Positions 7,388 through 15,725 of a DNA stretch of 32,858 nucleotides are shown piece by piece (the stretch's first letter is position 1; each line of letters opens with the position of its first letter). The notes beneath the pieces were generated by a model. That model saw only the letters and a program-made list of their open reading frames with translations. It did not search any database and was not told where the DNA came from. Made by a program: the position numbers and the translations under genes. Source of the DNA: Gammaproteobacteria bacterium (GTDB lineage Bacteria > Pseudomonadota > Gammaproteobacteria > Pseudomonadales > Azotimanducaceae); NCBI GenBank assembly GCA_026706665.1, contig JAPOYI010000202.1:1-32858 (forward strand), given 5' to 3'.

Positions 7388-8680
7388 ATGGCCGAGCGCG
7401 TCGCGATCATTGGCGGAGGCATAGTTGGCATCGCCTGCGCACATTACCTTTCGCGCGCCGGGTGCGCGGTGACGGTCATCGATCAGGATCGCATTGGCAG
7501 CGGCTGTTCCCACGGCAATTGCGGACACATCTGCGCGAGCCACGTGCTGCCCCTCAACGAACCGGCGAATCTGCTTGCGGCATTGCGATCGCCCTTCAAT
7601 CCGCGGGCACCGTTCCGGGTCAGGCCCCAGTGGCGGCCGGCACTCCTGCGCTGGTTCTGGGAGTTTGCGCGACGCTGCAACCATCGGCACGCCCTGTCGG
7701 CGGGCAGCGCGATGAAGTCGATCCTCGACGCCTCGATCCGCGAATACCAGGGACTGTTCCAGGCCCCCGAGTTCGAGGCTGAATGGCAGCCCGTCGGGTT
7801 GCTCTACGTGCTTCGCAGCGGGCGCGGCATGCGGCGGTTCGCGGCCCAGGACGCGATGCTTCGAGACACATTCGGCGTTGCGGCCACGCGGATCCCCGGC
7901 AGCGAATTGCCGGACTTCGACCCTGCACTGCGCCCGGGCCTCGCAGGCGGATTCCTCTACGAAGGCGACGCCTTTCTGCGCCCCGATGCGCTGACCGCGA
8001 ACTGGAGCGGTTGGCTGAGGTCGCGGGGCGTGCGGTTCGTGGAAGGTTGCCGCGTCCAGGGCGTCGAAACGAAAACCGGGAAGATCACGCGGCTCCTGAC
8101 CGAGAAGGGTGAAGTCACCGCTCGCCACTACGTCTTCGCAAGTGGAGCCTGGAGTACGGCAGTGGCGGCGAAGCTTGGATGCGCAATCCCCATCGAACCC
8201 GGCAAGGGTTACTCGATCACGACGAACCGGCCCCAGCCCTGTCCGCGGCAAGCCATGCTGTTCGCGGAGCACCGGGTGGCTGCGACGCCATTCAAAGATG
8301 GATTGCGCCTGGGTTCCATGATGGAGTTCGCGGGATTCGACGCGAGCGTCCCAACGCGGCGTATCCGGCAGTTGATCGACTCGGCGCGGCATTACCTCCA
8401 TGAGCCCGTGGGCGGCGAGGTCCTGGAAACCTGGTGCGGATGGCGGCCCATGACCTGGGACAGCCTGCCAATCATCGGGGCGGTGCCGGGCCTCGCGAAC
8501 GCCGTGCTCGCGACCGGACACCACATGCTTGGGATGACGATGGCGCCGGCCACCGGAAGGCTGGTCGCAGAAATGATCAGCGAGAAAACCACCCACATCG
8601 ATCCGACACCGTTCTCTCCGGCGCGTTTCTCGCGAATGCGCGACCAGGTGCCTGGCGGGTCGCGCATCGGGTTGTCATGA
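7388..8680 (+). CDS. FAD-dependent D-amino-acid (D-hydroxyproline) dehydrogenase
   Basis: A 430-residue DAO-family flavoprotein. The Rossmann FAD-binding motif is at the very N-terminus (IIGGGIVGIACAHYLSRAG, from about residue 6). The C-terminal FAD-contact segment WCGWRPMTWDSLPIIG and ATGHHMLGMTMAPATGR are typical of DadA-like D-amino-acid dehydrogenases. It starts one base after the epimerase stop codon, so the two are clearly co-expressed. In context the substrate is most likely cis-4-hydroxy-D-proline, oxidised to pyrroline-4-hydroxy-2-carboxylate. The natural electron acceptor is not evident; no separate small subunits of the multi-subunit type are encoded nearby, so a single-chain enzyme is likely. 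Confidence 0.88.
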   Translation: MAERVAIIGGGIVGIACAHYLSRAGCAVTVIDQDRIGSGCSHGNCGHICASHVLPLNEPANLLAALRSPFNPRAPFRVRPQWRPALLRWFWEFARRCNHRHALSAGSAMKSILDASIREYQGLFQAPEFEAEWQPVGLLYVLRSGRGMRRFAAQDAMLRDTFGVAATRIPGSELPDFDPALRPGLAGGFLYEGDAFLRPDALTANWSGWLRSRGVRFVEGCRVQGVETKTGKITRLLTEKGEVTARHYVFASGAWSTAVAAKLGCAIPIEPGKGYSITTNRPQPCPRQAMLFAEHRVAATPFKDGLRLGSMMEFAGFDASVPTRRIRQLIDSARHYLHEPVGGEVLETWCGWRPMTWDSLPIIGAVPGLANAVLATGHHMLGMTMAPATGRLVAEMISEKTTHIDPTPFSPARFSRMRDQVPGGSRIGLS

Positions 8681-8706
8681 TCCGGGGCGAGCACTAAGCT
8701 ACGGGC

Positions 8707-8946
8707 ATGAGCACACTATCCGAAGTGATCCGGCTCCTGGAGTCGGGGGACTGGCAAACGGCACATCGCATGGTTCAGGGTGACTCCACGCAGCGGGGCT
8801 GCTGGGCACACGGAATCGTTCACATCATGGAAGGCGACATGCGAAACGCCGGACATTGGTATGGGCGGGCCGCCAGAGAGTTGCCCGATGCCTCCGCCGT
8901 CGACGACGAGATCCGGTTACTGAAGGAACAACTGGCTACGGGCTAA
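8707..8946 (+). CDS. Small hypothetical protein
   Basis: A 79-residue protein with no signal peptide or membrane segment. It is predicted helical, with a central block GCWAHGIVHIMEGDMRNAGHWYGRA that looks like a single TPR-like helix pair rich in aromatic and His residues. I recall similar small proteins in proteobacteria but no assigned function. It follows the D-hydroxyproline dehydrogenase by 26 bases on the same strand and ends just before a terminator-like hairpin, so it is probably the last gene of that transcript. Whether it takes part in hydroxyproline use cannot be told. Confidence 0.7.
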   Translation: MSTLSEVIRLLESGDWQTAHRMVQGDSTQRGCWAHGIVHIMEGDMRNAGHWYGRAARELPDASAVDDEIRLLKEQLATG

Positions 8947-8969
8947 GCCCGGGAGATGATCCCGGCTTT
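8945..8969 (+). terminator. Terminator-like hairpin between convergent genes
   Basis: AAGCC-C-GGGA (8945-8954) pairs with TCCCGGCTT (8960-8968), giving nine base pairs with one bulged C and a five-base loop, followed by a short T-run. It overlaps the stop codon of the small gene and sits 31 bases before the end of the converging mnmH gene, so it may end transcription from either side. The T-run is short, so strength is uncertain. Confidence 0.5.
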
Positions 8970-9000
8970 GCGCGGTTGACTCTGGAAGGGTTGTTCGCTT

Positions 9001-10035
9001 CTACCTGTTCGATCCGCGCAGATGGTCGCAGACGGCGTCCGCGTTGCCTTGGAAGACGATGCGATCCCGTTTTCTGCCGATCTGGTAGTCGTATAGCGGA
9101 TCGTAGTACCAGTCGAGGAGCATCCCGATCCATGCGCGGTGCGCATCCGCGTCTCCGCCTTCGAAGGCACCTCGCATCCGGGCGAGGACTTCCCCGTGGC
9201 GGGCGCCGCCGAGGCGGCGGCGTATATTGTCCAGGGAGGTTTCGAGCGATTCCTGCAGACTTTCCCGATCATCGGCTTCAACCACGTATTCCCGGTATAT
9301 GTTCTCGATCCGCGTTGACTGCTCCAGTTCGACCAGTACGATGGGGGCGGACTGCATGCCTCGGTAGACGCTCTCTGGTATCGCAAGCCGACCGATCGTT
9401 CGACTTTCGTCTTCGACAACGACGGGTGCCGGCCGGGAATCCCGCATCAGCAGCTGGACCGCAAGCGCGTTTTCGAAGCTGATCGGCGTCGGCTGGGACG
9501 TGGCGCGCTTGCCGAAGGCGGAGCCGCGGTGGTTTGCCAGCGCCTCGAGGTCGATGCTCCCCGGTATCCGCTTCACGATGTCCGTCTTGCCGACGCCGGT
9601 TCGACCGCCGACGACAAGCCACTCGCGATTCCGGTCAAGCGTGTCGATGCAGAATCTTCGCAGCGCCCGGTAGCCGCCGTCGATGCGTGGCACATGCCGG
9701 CCGGTGTCCGCAAGCCACGCCTGCACCGTTTCGGATCGCAACCCGCCGCGCCAGCAGTAGAGCATCGCATCGGGATTGCCGTCGGCGATGGCTTGCCAGG
9801 CTGCCAGGCGTGCTGCCTTTACCTCCCCCGAAACCAGGTTGCTGCCGAGTTCGATCGCCGCATCCTGTCCGCCGTGCTTGTAGCGAATGCCGACCCTCTC
9901 GCGTTCGGCATCGGTCAGCAACGGCAGATTGACGGCGCCGGGGAACGCTCCGCGCTGGAATTCCGCCGGCGACCTCAGGTCCATTAGTGGCGCGCCCCGG
10001 GTGAGCGCCGCGGCATAGTCTGATACCGAGAGCAT
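9001..10035 (-). CDS. mnmH: tRNA 2-selenouridine synthase MnmH
   Basis: A 344-residue protein close to the usual length of MnmH (SelU/YbbB). An N-terminal rhodanese domain carries MDLRSPAEFQRGAFPGAVNLP (18-38) and the catalytic Cys94 in LYCWRGGLRS. A C-terminal P-loop domain has GGRTGVGKT (143-151). The enzyme replaces sulfur with selenium at the wobble uridine of tRNAs for Lys, Glu and Gln, through a geranylated intermediate, using selenophosphate. This suggests the organism makes selenophosphate (SelD). The ATG has AGAGG about eight bases upstream. It follows the Sel1-repeat lipoprotein gene by 18 bases, probably on one transcript, with no obvious functional link. Confidence 0.94.
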   Translation of the reverse strand: MLSVSDYAAALTRGAPLMDLRSPAEFQRGAFPGAVNLPLLTDAERERVGIRYKHGGQDAAIELGSNLVSGEVKAARLAAWQAIADGNPDAMLYCWRGGLRSETVQAWLADTGRHVPRIDGGYRALRRFCIDTLDRNREWLVVGGRTGVGKTDIVKRIPGSIDLEALANHRGSAFGKRATSQPTPISFENALAVQLLMRDSRPAPVVVEDESRTIGRLAIPESVYRGMQSAPIVLVELEQSTRIENIYREYVVEADDRESLQESLETSLDNIRRRLGGARHGEVLARMRGAFEGGDADAHRAWIGMLLDWYYDPLYDYQIGRKRDRIVFQGNADAVCDHLRGSNR

Positions 10036-10053
10036 TTGACAGCCTCTCGGTCG

Positions 10054-11796
10054 TCAGGGGATCACGTCGGTGATCGTGCGCCCCGCTTCGAATGCCTGCA
10101 GGTGTTCGCGCAGGATCTCGATGGTCTCGTCGTCGATCTGCTGCGCGCTGTCTCCATTCAGCGCGTGATCCAGCGCCTCCCGCTGCAGTTCGATGGCGCG
10201 CTCGAAGTCGCCGTTGGCAGCGTAGGCGGCAGCCCAGGTGTCGATATACGCCGGCATCCCCCGCGCTCGCTCGTTGCTGGACATGACCTGGTCCATGATC
10301 TGCAATGCGTAGGGTGCGTCGCGAAGCCGTTCCAGGTTGGACACCGTAAGCGTCCACGCGACGTCTTTCACGACGCCGGCATGGTCCGGAGACGCGGACA
10401 CCGCCGACTTGAGCCATGATCGGGCCTTGCGGAAATTGCGCCTGACATGGATGCCTTTCGCGAAAAGGTTTCCAAGCTGGATCCTGGCCTCCGCGCAGAA
10501 TACGCCGAGGTCCTCGCAGCGACGGTTGTTTCTTGCCAGTTCCGTGAGCCAACGGTAGGCCTGGTCGGTGAACTGCTTGCCCACGTCCTTTCGCATCAGG
10601 AAGCGTGCGTACCCGATCTTGGCGCCGGGATCATCGAGGTTTGCGCCGAGCAGGTAGTACTTTTCGCTCCGGTCGTAGTCGGGCCAGTCGAATTCGAACC
10701 AGTTCGCCAGGAAAAAGCAGGCATCGGCGTTTTCGAGACCGGATGCCTGAACGAGCAGGTCCAGGCCCTGTTCGTGACGCTCCTCCCCGTAGTGGCCCGA
10801 GACGTACAGCCTTCCCAGTTCGTACATGGCTTCGTCGGACCCGAGGCCGATCCCGTATTCGTAGTTGCGCGCAGTCGCGCGCTGCGCGCCTTCTCGATCC
10901 GGGCCGACCTGGGCGTCCATGGCCTTGGACCAATAGAGCCGCGCCAGCATGAGGTGCGCGATCAGGTTGCCGCCCGTACTCGCCCTGGTCAGCAGCCGGG
11001 CTGCATGTTCGAGCCGGTCTTCGCGCAAGCTGAGCGAACCGAGGAGGGTTTGCGCAGCCGCGTCGCCGCGTTCTGCGAGCGAATAGAGGACGCGAAATGC
11101 ATGAAGGTCGTCTTCCTCATCCTGCGCCGAGCGTAGCCAATCGTTGTAAACGGTCTCGAGGTCGAAATAGACGTTTTCGATGGGTCGTCCTTCCCCGCGC
11201 GTCGCGTCGACTCGCAGGAGGAATGGCGTCGCGTCAGTCGGAACATACATGGATCCGACAGGAGTGCGGCCCGTCGCGAAAAGATAGGCGCTCGGTTCGG
11301 CCGGAGATATGACAGGCAGCGGAGACTCCGACGTGCCCGAACCGGCCCCATCGATCACGGCGCGAATCTCAGACACCCACCCGCGGTGCCTGGCGGCGGT
11401 ATCTTCACGGTCGAGATAGGAGTAGAACGCCGCTAACGCCTGGTGTCCGGCGAGGCTGCCCGGATTCCGGTCGACTATCGCGGAGCCGAGCGGACCCAGC
11501 CGCAGTGGTTCTTCACCAATGAGGCCCACGACCTGGGTTTCGAGGGCGGAGATGGTCTCCAGGCGCGCAAGATAGTCCGGTGCGGCCACGAACGCCGTGC
11601 GCAGGACGGCCATATCGGGATCCTTGCCGGCCCTGATCTCGGCCGCCAGATCATCGTAAGTGGCGGCGCTGTTCGAAACGCATCCGGCGCAGAACGCCAG
11701 GCTTCCTGCGAGAAGGGCAACACGTTGCGCCGCTGCCACAGTGCGGCGGAATCGGCGCCGGGGATCGGTGGCCGGTGTCGTTGGAAGTTGATCCAT
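10054..11796 (-). CDS. Sel1-repeat lipoprotein
   Basis: A 580-residue putative lipoprotein. The N-terminus has an Arg-rich stretch, a hydrophobic segment and a lipobox-like FCAGC with Cys39 as the candidate lipidated residue; the charged n-region is longer than usual. The rest is helical, with Sel1-like repeats of the A.YELGRLY.SG type around residues 250-470 (for example near 322 and 455) and a more TPR-like C-terminus. Such proteins act as protein-binding scaffolds in the periplasm or at the outer membrane. It is transcribed away from the GAPDH gene, with copy 3 of the dispersed repeat in its leader just upstream. mnmH follows on the same strand. Specific function unknown. Confidence 0.82.
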   Translation of the reverse strand: MDQLPTTPATDPRRRFRRTVAAAQRVALLAGSLAFCAGCVSNSAATYDDLAAEIRAGKDPDMAVLRTAFVAAPDYLARLETISALETQVVGLIGEEPLRLGPLGSAIVDRNPGSLAGHQALAAFYSYLDREDTAARHRGWVSEIRAVIDGAGSGTSESPLPVISPAEPSAYLFATGRTPVGSMYVPTDATPFLLRVDATRGEGRPIENVYFDLETVYNDWLRSAQDEEDDLHAFRVLYSLAERGDAAAQTLLGSLSLREDRLEHAARLLTRASTGGNLIAHLMLARLYWSKAMDAQVGPDREGAQRATARNYEYGIGLGSDEAMYELGRLYVSGHYGEERHEQGLDLLVQASGLENADACFFLANWFEFDWPDYDRSEKYYLLGANLDDPGAKIGYARFLMRKDVGKQFTDQAYRWLTELARNNRRCEDLGVFCAEARIQLGNLFAKGIHVRRNFRKARSWLKSAVSASPDHAGVVKDVAWTLTVSNLERLRDAPYALQIMDQVMSSNERARGMPAYIDTWAAAYAANGDFERAIELQREALDHALNGDSAQQIDDETIEILREHLQAFEAGRTITDVIP

Positions 11797-11811
11797 GGTG
11801 CGGGTCTTGTT

Positions 11812-11862
11812 GGGCGGCGGTGAAAGATGTTGCCCGTCAGGCGATAGATTTCATGGCGCTAG
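11812..11862 (-). repeat. Dispersed stem-loop repeat, copy 3
   Basis: Third copy of the element, 16 bases upstream of the Sel1 lipoprotein ATG. The shared 16-mer is at 11847-11862. The inner stem TTGCC (11830-11834) pairs with GGCGA (11840-11844), with one G-T wobble, around a CGTCA loop, and the outer stem TGAAA pairs with TTTCA. Here the element lies in a 5' leader, unlike copies 1 and 2, which follow a stop codon. Confidence 0.72.
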
Positions 11863-11966
11863 TGTATCGCATACTCATGCTCCGACCCGCCCGGTCCAGG
11901 GGAGTTGCCAGGCGCAAGATCGTGTTGTCGAGCAAGATTTTTCCCGAGTCAGACGGCCCGCGCATC

Positions 11967-11995
11967 TTGAACGGGACGGGGGCGAACTCGATAAT
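11967..11995 (+). promoter_or_regulatory. Sigma70-type promoter for the GAPDH gene
   Basis: TTGAAC (11967-11972) and GATAAT (11990-11995) are separated by exactly 17 bases, with four of six and five of six matches to the consensus. Transcription would begin near 12002. That favours the GTG at 12028 over the TTG at 12007 as the start codon, since the TTG would leave almost no leader. Confidence 0.6.
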
Positions 11996-12027
11996 ACGCG
12001 CTTCACTTGCCCGACAGGCCGAACACG

Positions 12028-13500
12028 GTGGCATTACCAAGGCTCGACGACTATTTCCCCGATTGGAAAGAACGCGAAGCGTTGGCGGAAGCGATGATTC
12101 CCATCATCGGACGCCTCTACCGAAACAACGTCGTGACCTATTGTTACGGCAGGGCGCTCTACAACCAGAGTGTCACCCAGTTGATGTCCGCCCACCGCTA
12201 CGTGCGCCAGGTCGAGCACAACGAACTGTCGGAGTTCGAGAGCTACCCGGTATTGGAAGCGTTGTCGAGACTCGATCTGGGCCCTTCCCACATCGATGTG
12301 GGCAAACTGACCGTGCGTTTCATGGAGGAATCCGAGTCGAACGGGGCAACGCCAGAGAAGTTCGTGAGGCGGGAATGCGCCGAGATCATCGGTCGCCACG
12401 TGCCACCCCTGGAGCGCCCGCAGGACATCGTCCTCTACGGCTTCGGGAGAATCGGCCGCCTCCTGGCACGGCTCCTGATCGAGAAGACCGGCGGAGGAGA
12501 TCAACTGCGTCTGCGCGCGATCGTGGTGCGCAGGGGGGCGGATGACGACCTGCCAAAACGGGCCAATCTGCTGCGTCGGGATTCGGTGCACGGCGGCTTC
12601 AAGGGGACCATACGGGTCGATGAGCAGAACAGTTGCATCATCGCGAACGGCAACGTCATCCGCGTGATCTACTCGAATGACCCGGCCGAAGTGGATTACG
12701 AGGAATACGGCATCACCAATGCGATTGTCATCGACAATACCGGCGTGTGGCGAGACGAGGCGGGGCTCGCCCAGCATCTCAAGGCCAGGGGAGTCGGACG
12801 CGTCATCCTTACGGCGCCGGGCAAGGGCGCGATCAAGGACATCGTTTCCGGCGTGAATTCGCACCTCGTGAGCGAGAATGACCGCATCCTCGCGGCCGCG
12901 TCCTGCACCACCAACGCCATCGTCCCCGTGATGAAGGCGATGAACGACGAGTTCGATGTCGTGCGCGGTCACATGGAGACAGTGCATGCATACACGAATG
13001 ACCAGAACCTGATCGATAACTTCCACCCCAAGGACCGCAGGGGACGGGGCGCGCCGCTCAACATGGTGATCACGGAGACAGGCGCATCCGACGCGGTCGC
13101 CAAGCTCCTGCCGGAACTCGACGGCAAACTGAGCGGCAACGCCATCCGCGTTCCCACTCCGAACGTTTCACTCGCGATCCTCAACCTCACGCTTGGCCGG
13201 GCAACCACCGCGTCCGAGGTGAACGAGTACCTCCGCCATACCGCGCTGCACTCGGCCCTGCAGCGCCAGATCGAGTACATGGATGCAGCGGAGATCGTTT
13301 CTTCCGACTTCGTCGGCCGTCGCTACGCCTGTACGGTCGATGGCAACAAGACCATCGTCGACAAGAACTGGACCGTCCTTTACGTCTGGTACGACAACGA
13401 AATGGGCTACGCCGCCCAGGTCGTGCGCGTCGTGCAGAAGTGGGCCGGCATCAGCTATCCGCTCATTCCCGGAGACGTCAGCAAGACCGGGTACGGTTGA
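12028..13500 (+). CDS. Glyceraldehyde-3-phosphate dehydrogenase with N-terminal extension
   Basis: About 490 residues, compared with about 330 for ordinary GAPDH. The first ~130 residues are an added helical domain, known from a class of long GAPDHs in gammaproteobacteria. The Rossmann motif GFGRIGR follows near residue 138, the catalytic Cys293 is in ASCTTNA, and the catalytic His lies in TVHAYTNDQN. The NAD-selecting Asp of glycolytic GAPDH (VAIND) is replaced by VVRRG, which suggests that NADP is accepted and that the enzyme works in the gluconeogenic direction; that is inference. It has its own promoter. A TTG at 12007 would add seven residues. Confidence 0.88.
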   Translation: MALPRLDDYFPDWKEREALAEAMIPIIGRLYRNNVVTYCYGRALYNQSVTQLMSAHRYVRQVEHNELSEFESYPVLEALSRLDLGPSHIDVGKLTVRFMEESESNGATPEKFVRRECAEIIGRHVPPLERPQDIVLYGFGRIGRLLARLLIEKTGGGDQLRLRAIVVRRGADDDLPKRANLLRRDSVHGGFKGTIRVDEQNSCIIANGNVIRVIYSNDPAEVDYEEYGITNAIVIDNTGVWRDEAGLAQHLKARGVGRVILTAPGKGAIKDIVSGVNSHLVSENDRILAAASCTTNAIVPVMKAMNDEFDVVRGHMETVHAYTNDQNLIDNFHPKDRRGRGAPLNMVITETGASDAVAKLLPELDGKLSGNAIRVPTPNVSLAILNLTLGRATTASEVNEYLRHTALHSALQRQIEYMDAAEIVSSDFVGRRYACTVDGNKTIVDKNWTVLYVWYDNEMGYAAQVVRVVQKWAGISYPLIPGDVSKTGYG

Positions 13501-13597
13501 CAGTCCCTATAGCATCTTGCGGGCGCAGCACGTGTTCGTGTGGCACACTCGGACCGCCTGACAGGCCGTAGCGGCTTGCTCGAGACTTCGCGAAACG

Positions 13598-14119
13598 ATG
13601 GCCACGCTAGCGACAGACCGCCTCAACATCCGGCCCTTCGAAATGGAGGACGCCCAAGCGCTTCACGCATTCTGGTCGAACGTGGATGTTCGCCGTTATC
13701 TCTGGGATGGAATCATCCTGCCGATCGAGACTGTTCGCGGGATCATCCGACAGAGCATCGCTGATTTCGAATCGCACGGTTTCGGGTTCTTCTCGCTGGA
13801 CCTCAAGGTGACGGAGCCGAAGATCGTCGGCTTCTGCGGTTTTCGCCGGTTCGAAGACGGCGAGCAGATCGAACTGGTGTTCGGCATATTGCCGGAGTAC
13901 TGGGGCGAGGGTTTCGTGACCGAGGCGGCCAGGGAGGTATTGCGGTACGGCTTCGAGGAAGCGGGCATCACGCGGATCATTGCGGCCGCCGACACGCCGA
14001 ACCAGCGCTCCGTTCGGCTCCTGATGCGCCTCGGCATGTCGTTCGAGGCGCGTCGCGAATGGCATGGCCTCGATACCGTGTTCTACGCCCTGACCGCCAC
14101 GGAGTTCCGCGAGCAATGA
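13598..14119 (+). CDS. GNAT-family N-acetyltransferase (RimJ/RimL-like)
   Basis: A 173-residue GNAT protein. The N-terminus TDRLNIRPFEMEDA is typical of the RimJ/RimL type that acetylates N-termini or small molecules. The acetyl-CoA loop is in the region PEYWGEGFVTEAAREVLRYGF (near residues 97-117), followed by the ADTPNQRSVRLLMRLGM helix that completes the CoA site. Cytoplasmic. The substrate cannot be predicted. Its stop codon overlaps the ATG of the next gene (ATGA), so they are translationally coupled. Confidence 0.9.
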   Translation: MATLATDRLNIRPFEMEDAQALHAFWSNVDVRRYLWDGIILPIETVRGIIRQSIADFESHGFGFFSLDLKVTEPKIVGFCGFRRFEDGEQIELVFGILPEYWGEGFVTEAAREVLRYGFEEAGITRIIAAADTPNQRSVRLLMRLGMSFEARREWHGLDTVFYALTATEFREQ

Positions 14120-14406
14120 TGCACGTAGGCATCCTGGGACTCGACTTCCACCTGGCCGGATGTCGGTCATTGAAGGAAAAGCGCAGCCGTCTCAAACGCC
14201 TGCGGGACAAGCTGGGGCGGTCGACCAGTCTTGCCGTGTGCGAAAGCGGATACCAGGACGTGCTGCACCGTGCGCAGTGGTCGGTTGTCGCCGTGGCATC
14301 GAGCCAACGGGTGGTGGAGCGGTCGCTCGGCGATGTCGAACGCTGGGTACAGGAAGGAATAGACGCCACCCTGGTGAACATCGAAAGGGAGATATTCGCC
14401 GCATGA
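14116..14406 (+). CDS. DUF503 family protein
   Basis: A 96-residue protein of the DUF503 (YlxP-like) family: the N-terminus MHVGILGLDFHLAGCRSLKEKRS contains the family's SLKEKR motif, followed by a helix rich in Arg and Lys and a ferredoxin-like alpha/beta pattern (LAVCES, WSVVAVASS). In Bacillus the relative lies in the nusA-infB region and has been linked to ribosome maturation; the role here is unknown. Start choice: ATGATG, with the first ATG overlapping the upstream stop by four bases; the second is also possible. Confidence 0.85.
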   Translation: MMHVGILGLDFHLAGCRSLKEKRSRLKRLRDKLGRSTSLAVCESGYQDVLHRAQWSVVAVASSQRVVERSLGDVERWVQEGIDATLVNIEREIFAA

Positions 14407-14425
14407 TCACGAAAGGACCCGTGCC

Positions 14426-14812
14426 GTGACGCTGCTGGCCGTGGCCGCCGGCGTGGCGCTGCTCGCGGTGTTCCTGATCCGCGGTGCGCGGGCGAATCGT
14501 CGCGAATGGTTGAACGCGCTCTCGCTGCCCGGAACATGGGTGCTGCGCGACGCCGAGTCGCTGAGCATCCTGTCATTCGGAGGCAGCCTGGACGAGGGCC
14601 GCTATACATGGCGGGAAGATGGCGGCGAGGAGGAGGGCGAGTGGCGACTGCACGGCCACACCCTGAGAATGACCCCGGACGGCGGCGAAGCGGCGGACTA
14701 CGAGTTGCGTTCGTTCGGCGACAACTCGATCGGCATCGACGGACCAGGCCACAAGCAGTGCGTCTACCTCCGCCGGCGCGACAACGTCGTGCAACTCCGG
14801 CAGGGGTCCTGA
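14426..14812 (+). CDS. Small membrane-anchored hypothetical protein
   Basis: A 128-residue protein with one N-terminal transmembrane helix (about residues 2-19, LLAVAAGVALLAVFLIRG) followed by a soluble, beta-rich, acidic domain with GTWVLRDAES and TWREDGGEEEGEWRLHG. The pattern resembles small lipocalin-like stress domains, but no family is recognised. Start is a GTG with AAGGA about eight bases upstream, 19 bases after the DUF503 gene. It leads directly into the DUF815 ATPase gene. Confidence 0.7.
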   Translation: MTLLAVAAGVALLAVFLIRGARANRREWLNALSLPGTWVLRDAESLSILSFGGSLDEGRYTWREDGGEEEGEWRLHGHTLRMTPDGGEAADYELRSFGDNSIGIDGPGHKQCVYLRRRDNVVQLRQGS

Positions 14813-14822
14813 AGGGTCTACC

Positions 14823-15713
14823 GTGAACGACGTGCTGGAAAACCTGGCATCCAGCGGCCAGCGGCTCATTCAGAGAATCTCGGCGCTGCTACCCGCTTCG
14901 GAGCCTGTCGATTGGTCGGCCACCTCGGCGGCCGTCTGGCGGGGCAGGGACCGGTTCCTTGCGCTCGATGACACCGACGAGATCGCCCTCGACGATCTGC
15001 TCGAGATAGATCTCCAGAAGGAACGCATAGAAACCAATACCGCCCAGTTCATCGCGGGGTATCCGGCGAACAACGCGCTCTTGTGGGGAGCGCGGGGAAC
15101 GGGCAAGTCGTCATTGATTCACGCGCTGCTGAACCGTTACCGCGACCAGGGATTGCGCCTTGTCGAGGTCGACAAGAGGGCCCTGGGAGATATCGCCAGG
15201 ATCGTCTCGGAACTGCGCCGGGAATCCTACAGGTTCATCGTGGTCTGCGACGACCTCTCGTTCGAACGGGACGATGCGTCGTACAAGGAACTGAAGAGTG
15301 CGCTCGAGGGATCCGTGTTCCGGCAAAGCGAGAATGTCCTGATCTACGCCACTTCGAATCGCCGCCACCTGATTTCCGAGTTCATGTCGGACAATCTCGG
15401 TGCCCGACACCACGAGGGGGAACTGCACGAGGACGAAGCGGTGGAGGAGAAGATCTCGCTGTCGGACCGGTTCGGCCTTTGGCTGTCTTTTCATCCGTTC
15501 AGGCAGGACGAGTACCTCGAGGTAGTTCGGCACTGGCTCGATCGCCTGGCGCATGACCACGGCACGCGCTGCGCCTGGGACGAAGACGTGCGCAAGGCGG
15601 CGCTGCAATGGGCGCTCGGCCGCGGCGCCCGCAACGGCCGGATGGCGTACTATTTCGCCCGCCACTGGATAGGCAAGTCGTTGCTGGAGGACGGCGGCGC
15701 TGGTGCGCGCTGA
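14823..15713 (+). CDS. DUF815 family AAA+ ATPase
   Basis: A 296-residue ATPase of the DUF815 family. Walker A is GARGTGKSS (89-97), the Walker B-like strand is IVVCDDLSF, and the sensor 1 region is IYATSNRRHL. An N-terminal helical part ends in the LLEIDLQKERIETNT segment typical of the family, and the C-terminus has GRMAYYFARHW. Function unknown; it is widespread and cytoplasmic. Start is a GTG with GAAGGGT upstream, ten bases after the small membrane protein gene, so the two are probably co-transcribed. It ends 12 bases from the converging end of the giant TPR gene. Confidence 0.88.
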   Translation: MNDVLENLASSGQRLIQRISALLPASEPVDWSATSAAVWRGRDRFLALDDTDEIALDDLLEIDLQKERIETNTAQFIAGYPANNALLWGARGTGKSSLIHALLNRYRDQGLRLVEVDKRALGDIARIVSELRRESYRFIVVCDDLSFERDDASYKELKSALEGSVFRQSENVLIYATSNRRHLISEFMSDNLGARHHEGELHEDEAVEEKISLSDRFGLWLSFHPFRQDEYLEVVRHWLDRLAHDHGTRCAWDEDVRKAALQWALGRGARNGRMAYYFARHWIGKSLLEDGGAGAR

Positions 15714-15725
15714 GGTGTCCCCGGG

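Noticed and set aside
13497-13502. Perfect TTGACA before the acetyltransferase gene
   Set aside because: No -10 sequence lies 16-18 bases downstream, and it overlaps the GAPDH stop codon.
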